Shown here: one piece after another, positions 1-7,362 of the stretch
Layout: every line of letters begins with the position of its first letter
How positions within the stretch are numbered: position 1 is the stretch's first letter
Source of the DNA: Candidatus Troglogloeales bacterium
GTDB lineage: Bacteria > Nitrospirota > Nitrospiria > SBBL01 > SBBT01
DNA length: 10,914 nt
Direction of reading: 5' to 3'
Assembly (NCBI GenBank): GCA_005239595.1
Contig: SBBT01000069.1
Location: 1-10,914 of the forward strand
The notes under the pieces: generated by a model
Told to the model about the DNA's origin: nothing
Seen by the model: the letters and a program-made list of their open reading frames with translations, nothing else
The model's database searches: none
Program-made: the position numbers and the translations under genes

Positions 1-105
1 ATTTTGTCATAAAATTTTGTCTGTGGGTAGCGGATGAAATATGTACTTATCATGACTTAATTGCAATTTCAGAAACAGCCGATGGGTTTAAAATTCAGGG
101 TCAGG
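1..105. other. Window edge, no gene recognised
   Basis: This AT-rich stretch lies downstream of the minus-strand release-factor-like gene. I see no open frame with coding character and no convincing stem plus T-run that would end transcription of that gene. The only structure is a short direct repeat of ATTTTGTC at 1-8 and 14-21, which is too short to interpret in AT-rich sequence. Confidence 0.4.
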
Positions 106-516
106 CTAAGGTTCATCGCGAATCGCTACCCCTTTTCGGGTGCGCTTTATTTCTGACCGCTGGTGTTTTTCAGCCAGTATATTTTCTTTGGCACGGCGGG
201 AGCGTCTTTTCTTCTGTCGGCGGATTTTTGCAATCTCTTTCTGTCGCTTGCTTTCAGCGCCATATCGTATTTCTTCTATCTTGTCGGCCAGACGTTTGCG
301 AGCCAGGTATCGGTTTAATCCTTGCGTTCTTTCTTCCTTACAACGGACGTTGAGGCCCAACGGAAGATAGGTCAACACCACGCAGGTAGCCGTTTTGTTG
401 ATGTTCTGGCCGCCAGGCCCGCTTGCCCGGACAAACTGTTCATGAATCTCTTTTTCATCGACCCCCAATTTAACCAGGCGGGCGTTTAACTTGTTCCACT
501 TTTCAGCGCTGACCAC
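106..516 (-). CDS. Release-factor-like peptidyl-tRNA hydrolase (GGQ domain protein)
   Basis: This 136-residue protein carries the catalytic GGQ motif of class I release factors at residues 35-37, inside FVRASGPGGQNINKTAT. It has no codon-recognition domain. After the GGQ domain (about residues 20-80) comes a strongly basic Lys/Arg-rich tail (about 88-130). Small GGQ proteins of this build (ArfB/YaeJ, mitochondrial MTRFR/C12orf65) hydrolyse peptidyl-tRNA on stalled ribosomes, and the basic tail of ArfB enters the empty mRNA channel. A ribosome-rescue role is therefore inferred, acting in the cytoplasm on the large subunit. The predicted start is a GTG with a GGGGTG stretch a few bases upstream on its strand. 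The gene is divergent from the beta-propeller gene and appears monocistronic. Family membership is secure, but the exact subfamily and true substrate are not. Confidence 0.85.
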   Translation of the reverse strand: MVSAEKWNKLNARLVKLGVDEKEIHEQFVRASGPGGQNINKTATCVVLTYLPLGLNVRCKEERTQGLNRYLARKRLADKIEEIRYGAESKRQKEIAKIRRQKKRRSRRAKENILAEKHQRSEIKRTRKGVAIRDEP

Positions 517-673
517 ACGACACCCCGTATTGCATTATCCCCAGTGTAACCCCAAAAGAGATCGTTGCACAATGAAGTGGTTCCCACCTATATGTTATAA
601 TCAAAAGTCAATTGTTTATACGGTCAATGAGATGTTTTTCAACGGATACATAGACTGAGGGGATAAAACAATA
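517..673. other. Divergent intergenic region with promoters
   Basis: This gap separates the minus-strand GGQ protein gene from the plus-strand propeller gene, so it should hold promoters for both. On the minus strand a GATAAT box (plus coordinates 534-539) sits upstream of the GTG start, without a recognisable -35. On the plus strand there is a good extended -10 element, listed separately. I see no operator-like palindrome that stands out. Confidence 0.4.
593..601 (+). promoter_or_regulatory. Extended -10 promoter for the propeller gene
   Basis: The sequence TGTTATAAT matches the extended -10 form TGnTATAAT exactly. No good -35 box lies 16-18 bp upstream, which is tolerated at extended -10 promoters. 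Transcription would start near 608, giving a leader of about 65 nt before the ATG at 674. A GAGGGG ribosome-binding site lies at 657-662. Confidence 0.5.
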
Positions 674-1762
674 ATGAAGCTATTCTTAGGCCTCGTGATT
701 TCCCTGTTTTTCGGCGAGACGGTTTCTGGAACGCAAAAATCTATAACCGGCGGTATGTTGGTCTCACAGGGCGTTCACGCCCCGGTGAAATGGACCTACT
801 CCACGGGCAACACCATTTTCTCTAGGGCGTTGATCGCTTCCGATGGCACGATTTATGTCAGTTCCTCGGACGGTTTTCTATATGCCCTTCGGCGGGATGG
901 GGCGCTGATCTGGCGACATAAGATCGCCCAGCTTAAGCCTGTCATCCTCAATAAGTCCGCGCCGGAGATCGGGGCCGATGGAACGATCCTGGTCGGGTCT
1001 GTCGATCGGCATCTTTATGCCATGACCCCTTCCGGCTATGTAAAATGGCGTTATCCTACCGATAAGGAGGTGCTCTCTTCCCCGGTTGTTGACGGGGATG
1101 GGACTATTTATTTTGGTTCAAACGATGGTTTTTTCTATGCGGTTGATTTTGAGGGAAGATTAAAATGGCGGTACAGAATTGGCGTTTCGATTGATTCAAA
1201 ACCGATGATCAACCAGTTTGCCTATGTCGGCTCGGAGGATGGCCATCTCTATGCGTTTTCCAAAAAGGGGGAATTGGTCTGGAAGTTTAACGCGAACAGC
1301 CCGCTTGCTTCTCCAGCGGATGGATCGAATCGGGGAATTTATGTCGGATCCAACGATGGCTACCTTTATCGTATTTCAAAAGAGGGGAAGGCTATTTGGC
1401 GGTCTCCAACTGGAAGACCGATTGCCGCTGCCCCGACGGTGGGAAGTGATGGAACGATTTATGTCGGATCGCGCGGTGCGGATATTTATGCTGTTACTTC
1501 CGATGGAAAACTAAAATGGCGGTATCCGGTTAAAAGTATCGAGGGTGCGACTCCTGCGATTTCTCCAGACGGCCTCATATTAATATGCTCGAATGACGGC
1601 TATCTTTATGCCTTTAACTCTGAAGGTGTTGTGGTTTGGAAATACCGCCCGGGCCATGCCGCCTCTTCCGTCCCGGCGATCGGGGCCGACGGGACGGTCT
1701 ATGTCGGCTCTCATGATGGCGACCTTTATGCCTTGATCCCGTATCTGGGGACTCACCTATGA
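674..1762 (+). CDS. Exported PQQ-like eight-repeat beta-propeller protein
   Basis: This 362-residue protein begins with a short hydrophobic segment (about residues 3-14, one Lys before it) that looks like a Sec signal peptide. It has no lipobox Cys. The rest is eight repeats of about 40 residues with the core DGTIYVGSxDGxLYA followed by a KWRY-type strand, the pattern of PQQ/pyrrolo-quinoline-quinone-like (BamB-type) propellers. An extra VKWTY strand at residues 38-42 precedes the first repeat and could close the ring with the last one. Such proteins usually act as periplasmic scaffolds. No catalytic alcohol-dehydrogenase residues or cytochrome domain are visible, so an enzyme role is not supported. 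It stands alone, 71 bp before the lysS start favoured here and with a separate promoter between. Its partner is unknown. Confidence 0.85.
   Translation: MKLFLGLVISLFFGETVSGTQKSITGGMLVSQGVHAPVKWTYSTGNTIFSRALIASDGTIYVSSSDGFLYALRRDGALIWRHKIAQLKPVILNKSAPEIGADGTILVGSVDRHLYAMTPSGYVKWRYPTDKEVLSSPVVDGDGTIYFGSNDGFFYAVDFEGRLKWRYRIGVSIDSKPMINQFAYVGSEDGHLYAFSKKGELVWKFNANSPLASPADGSNRGIYVGSNDGYLYRISKEGKAIWRSPTGRPIAAAPTVGSDGTIYVGSRGADIYAVTSDGKLKWRYPVKSIEGATPAISPDGLILICSNDGYLYAFNSEGVVVWKYRPGHAASSVPAIGADGTVYVGSHDGDLYALIPYLGTHL
842..1738 (+). repeat. Eight tandem propeller-blade repeats within the CDS
   Basis: Aligned on the Ile/Val of the DGTI strand, the repeats fall at residues 60, 105, 145, 183, 222, 262, 302 and 342. 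Spacing is 45, 40, 38, 39, 40, 40 and 40 residues. Repeat 4 has lost the DGT part (FAYVGSEDG) and repeat 7 reads LILICSNDG. DNA-level similarity is also visible, for example GGAACGATTTATGTCGGATC-like stretches recurring, which suggests growth by unit duplication. Confidence 0.8.
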
Positions 1763-1778
1763 AAATCTTCCCTTCGGG

Positions 1779-1808
1779 TTGACCCCTTTTAACGTGATTT
1801 CCTATAAT
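1779..1808 (+). promoter_or_regulatory. Sigma70-type promoter for lysS-lolC-lolD
   Basis: TTGACC (1779-1784) and a perfect TATAAT (1803-1808) are separated by 18 bp, close to the bacterial housekeeping consensus. The -10 box overlaps the most upstream in-frame ATG at 1807. Transcription starting about 7 bp downstream, near 1815, would exclude that ATG and leave a very short leader before the ATGs at 1828 and 1834. Confidence 0.65.
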
Positions 1809-1833
1809 GCCCCCATTTATTGAGAGCATGCTG

Positions 1834-3309
1834 ATGGATGGAACCGGGGACCAGATTGTTCAAAGAATGAAAAAGCGGGATGCCCTTCGCGCAGAGGGCG
1901 TTGAGCCGTACGGTGTCCGCTTTGAGGGAAAGGTTCCCCTTTCTAAAATTCTTGAAAGGCATGAAGGGGAAGCGTTGTCGGAAGCAGATCCCTCTGCTTA
2001 TAAAATTGCCGGGCGAATGATCTCGCTCCGTCGGTTTGGAAAGGCGGCCTTTGCGCATCTTCAAGATGCCACAGGACGGATGCAGGTTTATTTTAAAAAA
2101 GATTATCTGGGAAATGCCGGTTTTGATTTGTTTGAAAAGCTCGATATCGGCGATCACGTGGGAGTGGAAGGGATTCTTTTCCGCACCAAGACTAATGAGT
2201 TGACCTTGCAGGCAAGGGAGTTAACCCTGCTCGCCAAGGCGCTTCGACCGCTTCCGGAAAAGTGGCATGGCCTGACGGATGTCGAGCTGCGCTACCGAAT
2301 GCGTTATCTCGATCTGATTGCAAACCCCGATATCCAACAGGTGTTTATCCGGCGTGGAAAGATCATCGATGCCATCCGCCAGTTCCTCACCCGGCATGGT
2401 TTCATCGAGGTGGAAACCCCGATGATGCACCCGATTCCGGGAGGGGCCGCAGCCCGACCCTTCATCACACACCACAATGCCCTCGGCCTTGATCTCTACC
2501 TTAGGGTTGCCCCCGAACTTTACCTGAAGCGATTGATTGTCGGAGGATTCGAACGCGTGTTTGAGATTAACCGGAATTTCAGAAATGAGGGGATCTCGAC
2601 CATCCATAACCCCGAATTTACGATGCTCGAATTTTATATGGCCTATGCCGATTACAACGACCTTATGACGTTTACCGAGGATCTGGTCACCTCTGTTGCA
2701 AAACCGCTTCTTGGGAGTTTAACCTTCGATTATCAGGGGACAGCAATCGATCTTTCCCCTCCTTGGCGGCGTCTTTCCTATCTCGACGCCATCGCAGGCG
2801 CGCTTGCCGTGAAGCAGGAAGATCTGTCCGATCCGGAAAAGGTGATTGCGCTTGCGCGTCGGTCGAATGTGCGGGTGGAAAAAGGGAACTCGCATTACAA
2901 GATTCTGGATAATCTTTTCGGCGCGGTGGCGGAGCCGAACCTAACCGGTCCGATCTTTATTACCGACTATCCTACCGAAATATCCCCCTTGGCCAAGCGC
3001 CGCAAAGACCACCTGGATTTAACTGAGCGGTTTGAGCTCTACATCGCAGGTCGGGAGGTTGCCAACGGTTTTTCCGAATTAAACGATCCGGAAGACCAAC
3101 GCGCCCGCTTCCTGTCCCAGATGGCGCAGCGGGAGAGGGGCGATATCGAGGCGCATCGAATGGATGAAGATTATTTAAACGCGCTGGAGCATGGGATGCC
3201 TCCTACTGCAGGGGAAGGGATTGGGATCGACAGACTGGTCATGCTTTTTACCAATCAAGGCTCTATTCGGGATGTGATCCTCTTCCCGCAATTGAGGCCG
3301 GGACCCTAA
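1834..3309 (+). CDS. lysS: Lysyl-tRNA synthetase, class II
   Basis: The enzyme charges tRNA-Lys with lysine using ATP, in the cytoplasm as a dimer. From this start it has 491 residues, the usual bacterial length. The N-terminal OB-fold that reads the anticodon covers about residues 50-140. The class II catalytic core follows, with FRNEG and HNPEFTMLEFY in motif 2 and GIGIDRLVML plus the closing FPQLRP in motif 3. I chose ATG 1834 because GAGAG at 1822-1826 lies 7 nt before it, and because the ATG at 1807 is inside the -10 promoter box; ATG 1828 is a second possibility. Its start (MDGTGDQIVQRMKKRDALR) looks like normal LysRS N-termini. One oddity is Ile where bacterial enzymes typically have Arg just before HNPEF. 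lolC follows after 4 nt. Confidence 0.95.
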   Translation: MDGTGDQIVQRMKKRDALRAEGVEPYGVRFEGKVPLSKILERHEGEALSEADPSAYKIAGRMISLRRFGKAAFAHLQDATGRMQVYFKKDYLGNAGFDLFEKLDIGDHVGVEGILFRTKTNELTLQARELTLLAKALRPLPEKWHGLTDVELRYRMRYLDLIANPDIQQVFIRRGKIIDAIRQFLTRHGFIEVETPMMHPIPGGAAARPFITHHNALGLDLYLRVAPELYLKRLIVGGFERVFEINRNFRNEGISTIHNPEFTMLEFYMAYADYNDLMTFTEDLVTSVAKPLLGSLTFDYQGTAIDLSPPWRRLSYLDAIAGALAVKQEDLSDPEKVIALARRSNVRVEKGNSHYKILDNLFGAVAEPNLTGPIFITDYPTEISPLAKRRKDHLDLTERFELYIAGREVANGFSELNDPEDQRARFLSQMAQRERGDIEAHRMDEDYLNALEHGMPPTAGEGIGIDRLVMLFTNQGSIRDVILFPQLRPGP

Positions 3310-3313
3310 AAGA

Positions 3314-4585
3314 ATGCCGATTCCGTATGAACTTTTTGTAGGGCTACGGTATCTGAAGGCCAAGCGTCGCCAACGGGGCATCTCTCTCAACACCCTGGTT
3401 TCAATCGGCGGCGTGACGGTGGGGGTGGCGGCGTTGATCGCCACGCTTGCCGTGATGACCGGATTTTCCGAAGACCTGCGCGCCAAAATACTCGGGACGA
3501 ACTCCCATATTGTGATCAATGACCGGATGAGGGAAAATCTCCCTGTCTATCGTGCCCTTATCGAGAAAACGGTTAAAATCCCTCATGTCACAGCCGCCAC
3601 CCCCTTTATCTTTCGGCAGGTACTCCTCTCGTCGGATACCAATGTTGTCGGGGTTCTGCTCCGCGGCATCAGCCCGGAGAGCGAGGCCAGGGTGACGGAC
3701 CTTGGGAAAAATATCAAGGAAGGAAAGCTGGGATTCCTAACCGATCCTCCTGGAATCGAGGGAGAGGAAGAAGGGAAAAAGATACTGCCAGGCATCATTA
3801 TCGGAAAAGAATTAGCGGGGCGTCTCGATGTGCTGATGGGGGATGAAGTCGGCGTGGTCTCGCCGGTGGGCAAAGGGAGGGAATTGCTGGTCGATCCGAT
3901 GGGGTTTACCCCAAAGATACGGAAGTTTCGCGTGGTGGGCGTTTTTGACTCCGGCATGTTTGAATACGACAGCACATTGGCCTATATATCGATCAAGGAG
4001 GCGCAGACCTTTTTTAACCTGGCGGATGAGGTCTCCGGCATTCAGGTGAAGGTGGACGATGTTTTTATCGCCGACCAGGTAGCGGATCAACTTGAGAAAA
4101 AGCTGGGCTTTCCTTACCAGGCCCGGGATTGGAAAAGGCTGAATCGAAATCTTTTCTCCGCCCTGCAACTGGAGAAGATGATGATGTTCATTATCTTGGT
4201 CCTGATTATCCTGGTTGCCTCATTCAATATCGTCGGCACATTGACCATGACGGTTGTCGAGAAAAGCCGGGAGATCGCTATCTTAAAGGCGATGGGGGCG
4301 ACCCGCAAGTCGATCATGCGCATCTTTATGCTGGAAGGTGTCGTCATTGGAGGGATCGGCGTGACGTTAGGGGTTCCCCTGGGCGTGGCCGTTTGTAAGA
4401 CGCTCCAGAAGGTCTATTCCCTGCCGAGTGATGTCTACTATATTAGCCACTTGCCGGTTAAAATCGAGCCTCTGGATGTGACGCTTGTTTCCGTATCGGC
4501 GGTTTTTATCGGTTTTCTGGCTACCCTCTATCCGTCATGGCAGGCCTCGCGGCTTGATCCTGCCGAGGCGCTCCGATATGAATGA
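3314..4585 (+). CDS. lolC: Lipoprotein-releasing ABC transporter permease (LolC/LolE family)
   Basis: This 423-residue inner-membrane permease belongs to the complex that extracts outer-membrane lipoproteins and hands them to the periplasmic chaperone LolA. The layout is the family standard: one helix near the N-terminus (about 24-49), a large periplasmic MacB-like domain (about 50-285), then three helices (about 289-311, 337-362, 388-407). The cytoplasmic loop EKSREIAILKAMGAT (316-330) is the coupling segment that meets the ATPase, and the C-terminus ends in the family signature WQASRLDPAEALRYE. Only one permease gene is present here, so a homodimeric (LolF-like) complex is possible, although a second gene could lie elsewhere. 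It starts 4 nt after lysS and is followed by lolD. Confidence 0.93.
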   Translation: MPIPYELFVGLRYLKAKRRQRGISLNTLVSIGGVTVGVAALIATLAVMTGFSEDLRAKILGTNSHIVINDRMRENLPVYRALIEKTVKIPHVTAATPFIFRQVLLSSDTNVVGVLLRGISPESEARVTDLGKNIKEGKLGFLTDPPGIEGEEEGKKILPGIIIGKELAGRLDVLMGDEVGVVSPVGKGRELLVDPMGFTPKIRKFRVVGVFDSGMFEYDSTLAYISIKEAQTFFNLADEVSGIQVKVDDVFIADQVADQLEKKLGFPYQARDWKRLNRNLFSALQLEKMMMFIILVLIILVASFNIVGTLTMTVVEKSREIAILKAMGATRKSIMRIFMLEGVVIGGIGVTLGVPLGVAVCKTLQKVYSLPSDVYYISHLPVKIEPLDVTLVSVSAVFIGFLATLYPSWQASRLDPAEALRYE

Positions 4586-4597
4586 TGCGACTTATGG

Positions 4598-5305
4598 GTG
4601 GGGGAGATGATTGACGTTGTTGATCTAACCCGCTCGTTCCCCATGGCCGGCCGGGAATTGACGATTTTAAAAGGGGTGACGATTTCCGTTCGGAAAGGGG
4701 AACTGCTTGCGATTGTGGGGGCCTCCGGCGTAGGCAAAAGCACGTTTCTTCATATCCTGGGGGCGTTGGATCGCCCGACGTCCGGAAAGGTTTTTTTTAA
4801 TGGCGTGGATCTCTTCTCTGCCTCCGACACCGAACTCGCGATATTTAGAAACAGAAAAATTGGGTTTGTCTTCCAGTTTCATCACCTGCTCCCGGAGTTT
4901 ACCGCCCTGGAGAATACGATGATGCCGGGCCTCATTCAACGAGCCGGTACAAAAGAAATAAGGACTGCTGCCCAGGAGATGCTGGAATCGGTTGGATTAT
5001 CGGAACGCCTTCACCATAAGCCAGGACAGCTCTCCGGCGGAGAGCAACAACGGGTTGCCCTGGCGAGGGCGCTGGTGCAGCGTCCTGACCTGGTATTGGC
5101 CGATGAACCGACAGGCAATCTGGACAGCCAAACCAGCGAGGAGGTTTTTACCCTCCTTAAAAACTTAAACCAGCAGATGGGGATGACATTGGTTATGGTA
5201 ACGCATAACGAGGCACTCTCCCATCGGGCAGACCGATTGGTTAAAATGGTGGACGGTAAAATAAACGGGGATAGCATCGTGGAACACCCGATAGAATCTT
5301 CTTAA
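4598..5305 (+). CDS. lolD: Lipoprotein-releasing ABC transporter ATP-binding protein
   Basis: This is the ATPase that powers lipoprotein release by the neighbouring permease on the cytoplasmic face. All nucleotide-binding elements are present: Walker A GASGVGKST (41-49), Q-loop VFQFHHLLPEF (Q93), signature LSGGEQQR (145-152), Walker B LVLADEP (165-171), D-loop NLD and switch His203. The LLPEFTALENTMMP stretch is typical of LolD. The predicted start is a GTG at 4598 giving 235 residues; the ATG at 4607 is an alternative that removes three residues, but GGGGAG then abuts it with no spacing. The gene begins 12 bp after lolC and ends the lysS-lolCD operon. I see no clear terminator in the 24 bp before the convergent cyclase gene. 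Confidence 0.94.
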   Translation: MGEMIDVVDLTRSFPMAGRELTILKGVTISVRKGELLAIVGASGVGKSTFLHILGALDRPTSGKVFFNGVDLFSASDTELAIFRNRKIGFVFQFHHLLPEFTALENTMMPGLIQRAGTKEIRTAAQEMLESVGLSERLHHKPGQLSGGEQQRVALARALVQRPDLVLADEPTGNLDSQTSEEVFTLLKNLNQQMGMTLVMVTHNEALSHRADRLVKMVDGKINGDSIVEHPIESS

Positions 5306-5329
5306 AATGAGGATGTTGTTCCGCCCCGA

Positions 5330-6748
5330 CTAAGCGGTCCGTTTGGGAGGGGTCTGCCGTTTTGACTTGCTCGGAATGGTCTTCCTCCCGGTTTCAGGAG
5401 GGGTTGAAACGATGACCTGGTTTTTACCCATTTGTTTTGCCTTATATAAGGCTGCGTCCGCGTGTTCGATCAGTGCATGCGCATCCTGTCCGTCTCCGCG
5501 GTAGCTGGAGATGCCAACGCTGATGGTGATGCACCCTCCAGGCTGGGTTTCCCGCCCCTCGAATGGGAAGGTGGCCACCTTCTCTCGTATAATATTAACG
5601 GTTTCCACCACCTTTTCAGAGGAGGTCTCCGGCATAATAACCGAAAACTCTTCGCCGCCATATCGCGCCACGACATCCACCTCGCGACACTGATTCCTTA
5701 ATATTTCTCCCAGTTGCCGGAGTACCGCATTTCCCTTGGGATGTCCGTGGGTGTCGTTATATCGTTTAAAATTGTCGATATCGATCATGAGTAAGGTAAA
5801 GGTCAGTCCGTAGCGGTCCGCCCGTTTGATCTCGCTTAAAAGCCGTTGGGAAAAGTAGCGGTGGTTATAGAGGCCCGTGAGATCATCGGTGATCGATATC
5901 CGCATTGCGTTCTCCAGTAATTGGGCCTTCTCAATAATGTTTGCCGCCATGCCTCCGAGAAGCGAGAAGAGCGAAATTTCACGGGAGGTAAACTCACGGA
6001 CGACAAAGTCGTTGACATAGAGGATGCCGATAATTTTCCCGTTTACAATTAAGGGGGTTGCCATGACCGATCGGATGCCTTCCTGCAGCATGATCGGGTT
6101 GTCGAACTGTGGATATTGCAAGACATCCGTGATGACCAATGGTTCTTCGTGGTTTAAGATCGTGCTGGTAAGGCCGCCTGTGCGAAGGGTCCAGCGCGAC
6201 ATTTTTGAAAAACTTCCGCTGAATCCTTTCATGACGCTATGATGCATCTCGCCGCGGTTCTCATCATATAAGGCGATGCTTCCTGCTGGCGTGTTGGTCA
6301 GCTTGGTGGCATCTTCCAACGTATAGAAGAGGAGCCTCGGCAGGTGTTGCGTGCTTGAAAGTTTAAGACCCAGATCGTAAATCGACTGGTACTGAAAGAG
6401 CATATTCTCGAGCGATGTTTGCCTCGTTATTCCATGGGACATATGGCGCCACATATGTCTGGCAGTGGTGCCGCTGATCAGCTCCACGTGGGAATGACGG
6501 CGCTTCTGCAGCTCCTTGTGAACCAATGGATCGCCTGTGGTGTCCACAATGCACTGAAGGTTTTTCAGTTTCTCGAATTTCCTGTAATCGGTTGCGGTGC
6601 GGATTTTCAACTTCCTGGCCAGGATCATTCCCGGAGCGGTCTTTTTCCGGTCGGCCACCCCAAGGATTTTGGTATGCGGATCGTTATGCAGAAGTTCTAT
6701 TAAGGCGGTGCCGCCCCGACCTGCGCCAACGATAATAAGGTTTAACAT
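5330..6748 (-). CDS. Diguanylate cyclase with N-terminal NAD-binding-like and GAF domains
   Basis: This 472-residue protein would make the second messenger c-di-GMP from two GTP. The C-terminal GGDEF domain (about 285-450) keeps DDLTGLYNHRYF (288-299), the active-site form GGEEF (364-368) and the inhibitory I-site RxxD (R355-D358) five residues before it, so it looks catalytically competent and product-inhibited. A GAF domain (about 125-278) precedes it. The first 100 or so residues form a Rossmann unit: LIIVGAGRGG (4-13) and an acidic residue after the second strand (D33), as in NAD-binding dehydrogenases, then CIVDTTGDP (66-74). No dehydrogenase catalytic half follows, so a sensor role for NAD(H) or a related nucleotide is inferred. 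There are no membrane segments; the tail (452-472) is basic. The ATG overlaps the end of leuD by 7 nt, implying coupled translation. Confidence 0.88.
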   Translation of the reverse strand: MLNLIIVGAGRGGTALIELLHNDPHTKILGVADRKKTAPGMILARKLKIRTATDYRKFEKLKNLQCIVDTTGDPLVHKELQKRRHSHVELISGTTARHMWRHMSHGITRQTSLENMLFQYQSIYDLGLKLSSTQHLPRLLFYTLEDATKLTNTPAGSIALYDENRGEMHHSVMKGFSGSFSKMSRWTLRTGGLTSTILNHEEPLVITDVLQYPQFDNPIMLQEGIRSVMATPLIVNGKIIGILYVNDFVVREFTSREISLFSLLGGMAANIIEKAQLLENAMRISITDDLTGLYNHRYFSQRLLSEIKRADRYGLTFTLLMIDIDNFKRYNDTHGHPKGNAVLRQLGEILRNQCREVDVVARYGGEEFSVIMPETSSEKVVETVNIIREKVATFPFEGRETQPGGCITISVGISSYRGDGQDAHALIEHADAALYKAKQMGKNQVIVSTPPETGRKTIPSKSKRQTPPKRTA

Positions 6749-7362
6749 GGAGGACGCCCCAAGACGGATAATGATCGATCTTCTCCTGCCTCATATTGGG
6801 AGATCTTTTCGTGATATTGTAACGTAAGCCCGATATCGTCAAGGCCATTGAGGAGACAATAACGCCTAAACGACTCAACCGTAAACGGGAGAGAGAGGCC
6901 GTTTTGTGAGGTAATCGCCATTTTTTCCAAATCAACGTTAAGCGTGTAGCCAGGCATCGCCCGAACCTGCTGAAAGAGAGCCTCTACGTCGTTTTCAGGA
7001 AGGATGACGGGAAGGATCCCATTTTTAAAGCAGTTGTTGTAGAAAATATCGGCAAAGGAGGGAGCGATGATGCATCGGAATCCATAATCAAGAAGCGCCC
7101 AGGGGGCATGCTCGCGCGAGGAGCCGCATCCGAAGTTTGCACGGGTGACCAGAATAGTCGCACCCTCGTATCGTGGCTGATTCATTTCAAAATCAGGACG
7201 AACCTCTCCCCCTTCTTTGTACCGCCAGTCGTAGAAAAGGAACGGCCCAAACCCGGTGCGCTCAATCCTCTTTAGGAATTGCTTCGGAATAATCTGATCG
7301 GTGTCTATATTGGAGAGGTCTAAGAGGGTGACCTTTCCGGTATGTTGTATAAACGGTTTCAT
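6742..7362 (-). CDS. leuD: 3-isopropylmalate dehydratase small subunit
   Basis: With LeuC this subunit isomerises 2-isopropylmalate to 3-isopropylmalate, the second step of leucine synthesis. At 206 residues it has the normal length. NIDTDQIIPKQFLKR (18-32) and the substrate-loop motif GCGSSREHAPWAL (78-90) identify it, and the swivelling aconitase C-terminal-like domain spans the whole protein. Its ATG overlaps the leuC stop in ATGA (7359-7362), and its stop overlaps the start of the cyclase gene, so the three genes should be co-transcribed and coupled. leuA and leuB are not in the window. Nothing looks damaged. Confidence 0.96.
   Translation of the reverse strand: MKPFIQHTGKVTLLDLSNIDTDQIIPKQFLKRIERTGFGPFLFYDWRYKEGGEVRPDFEMNQPRYEGATILVTRANFGCGSSREHAPWALLDYGFRCIIAPSFADIFYNNCFKNGILPVILPENDVEALFQQVRAMPGYTLNVDLEKMAITSQNGLSLPFTVESFRRYCLLNGLDDIGLTLQYHEKISQYEAGEDRSLSVLGRPPC

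Noticed and set aside
1..21. Direct repeat of ATTTTGTC as a repeat array
   Set aside because: There are only two 8-bp copies in AT-rich DNA; no further copies follow, so it is neither a CRISPR array nor an iteron set.
1771..1790. CCCTTCGGG followed by CCCCTTTT as a terminator
   Set aside because: The stem is only two or three base pairs, and the region is better explained by the lysS promoter.
3583..3975. 130-codon minus-strand frame inside lolC
   Set aside because: It is a Ser/Pro-rich shadow of the permease coding frame with no start signal.
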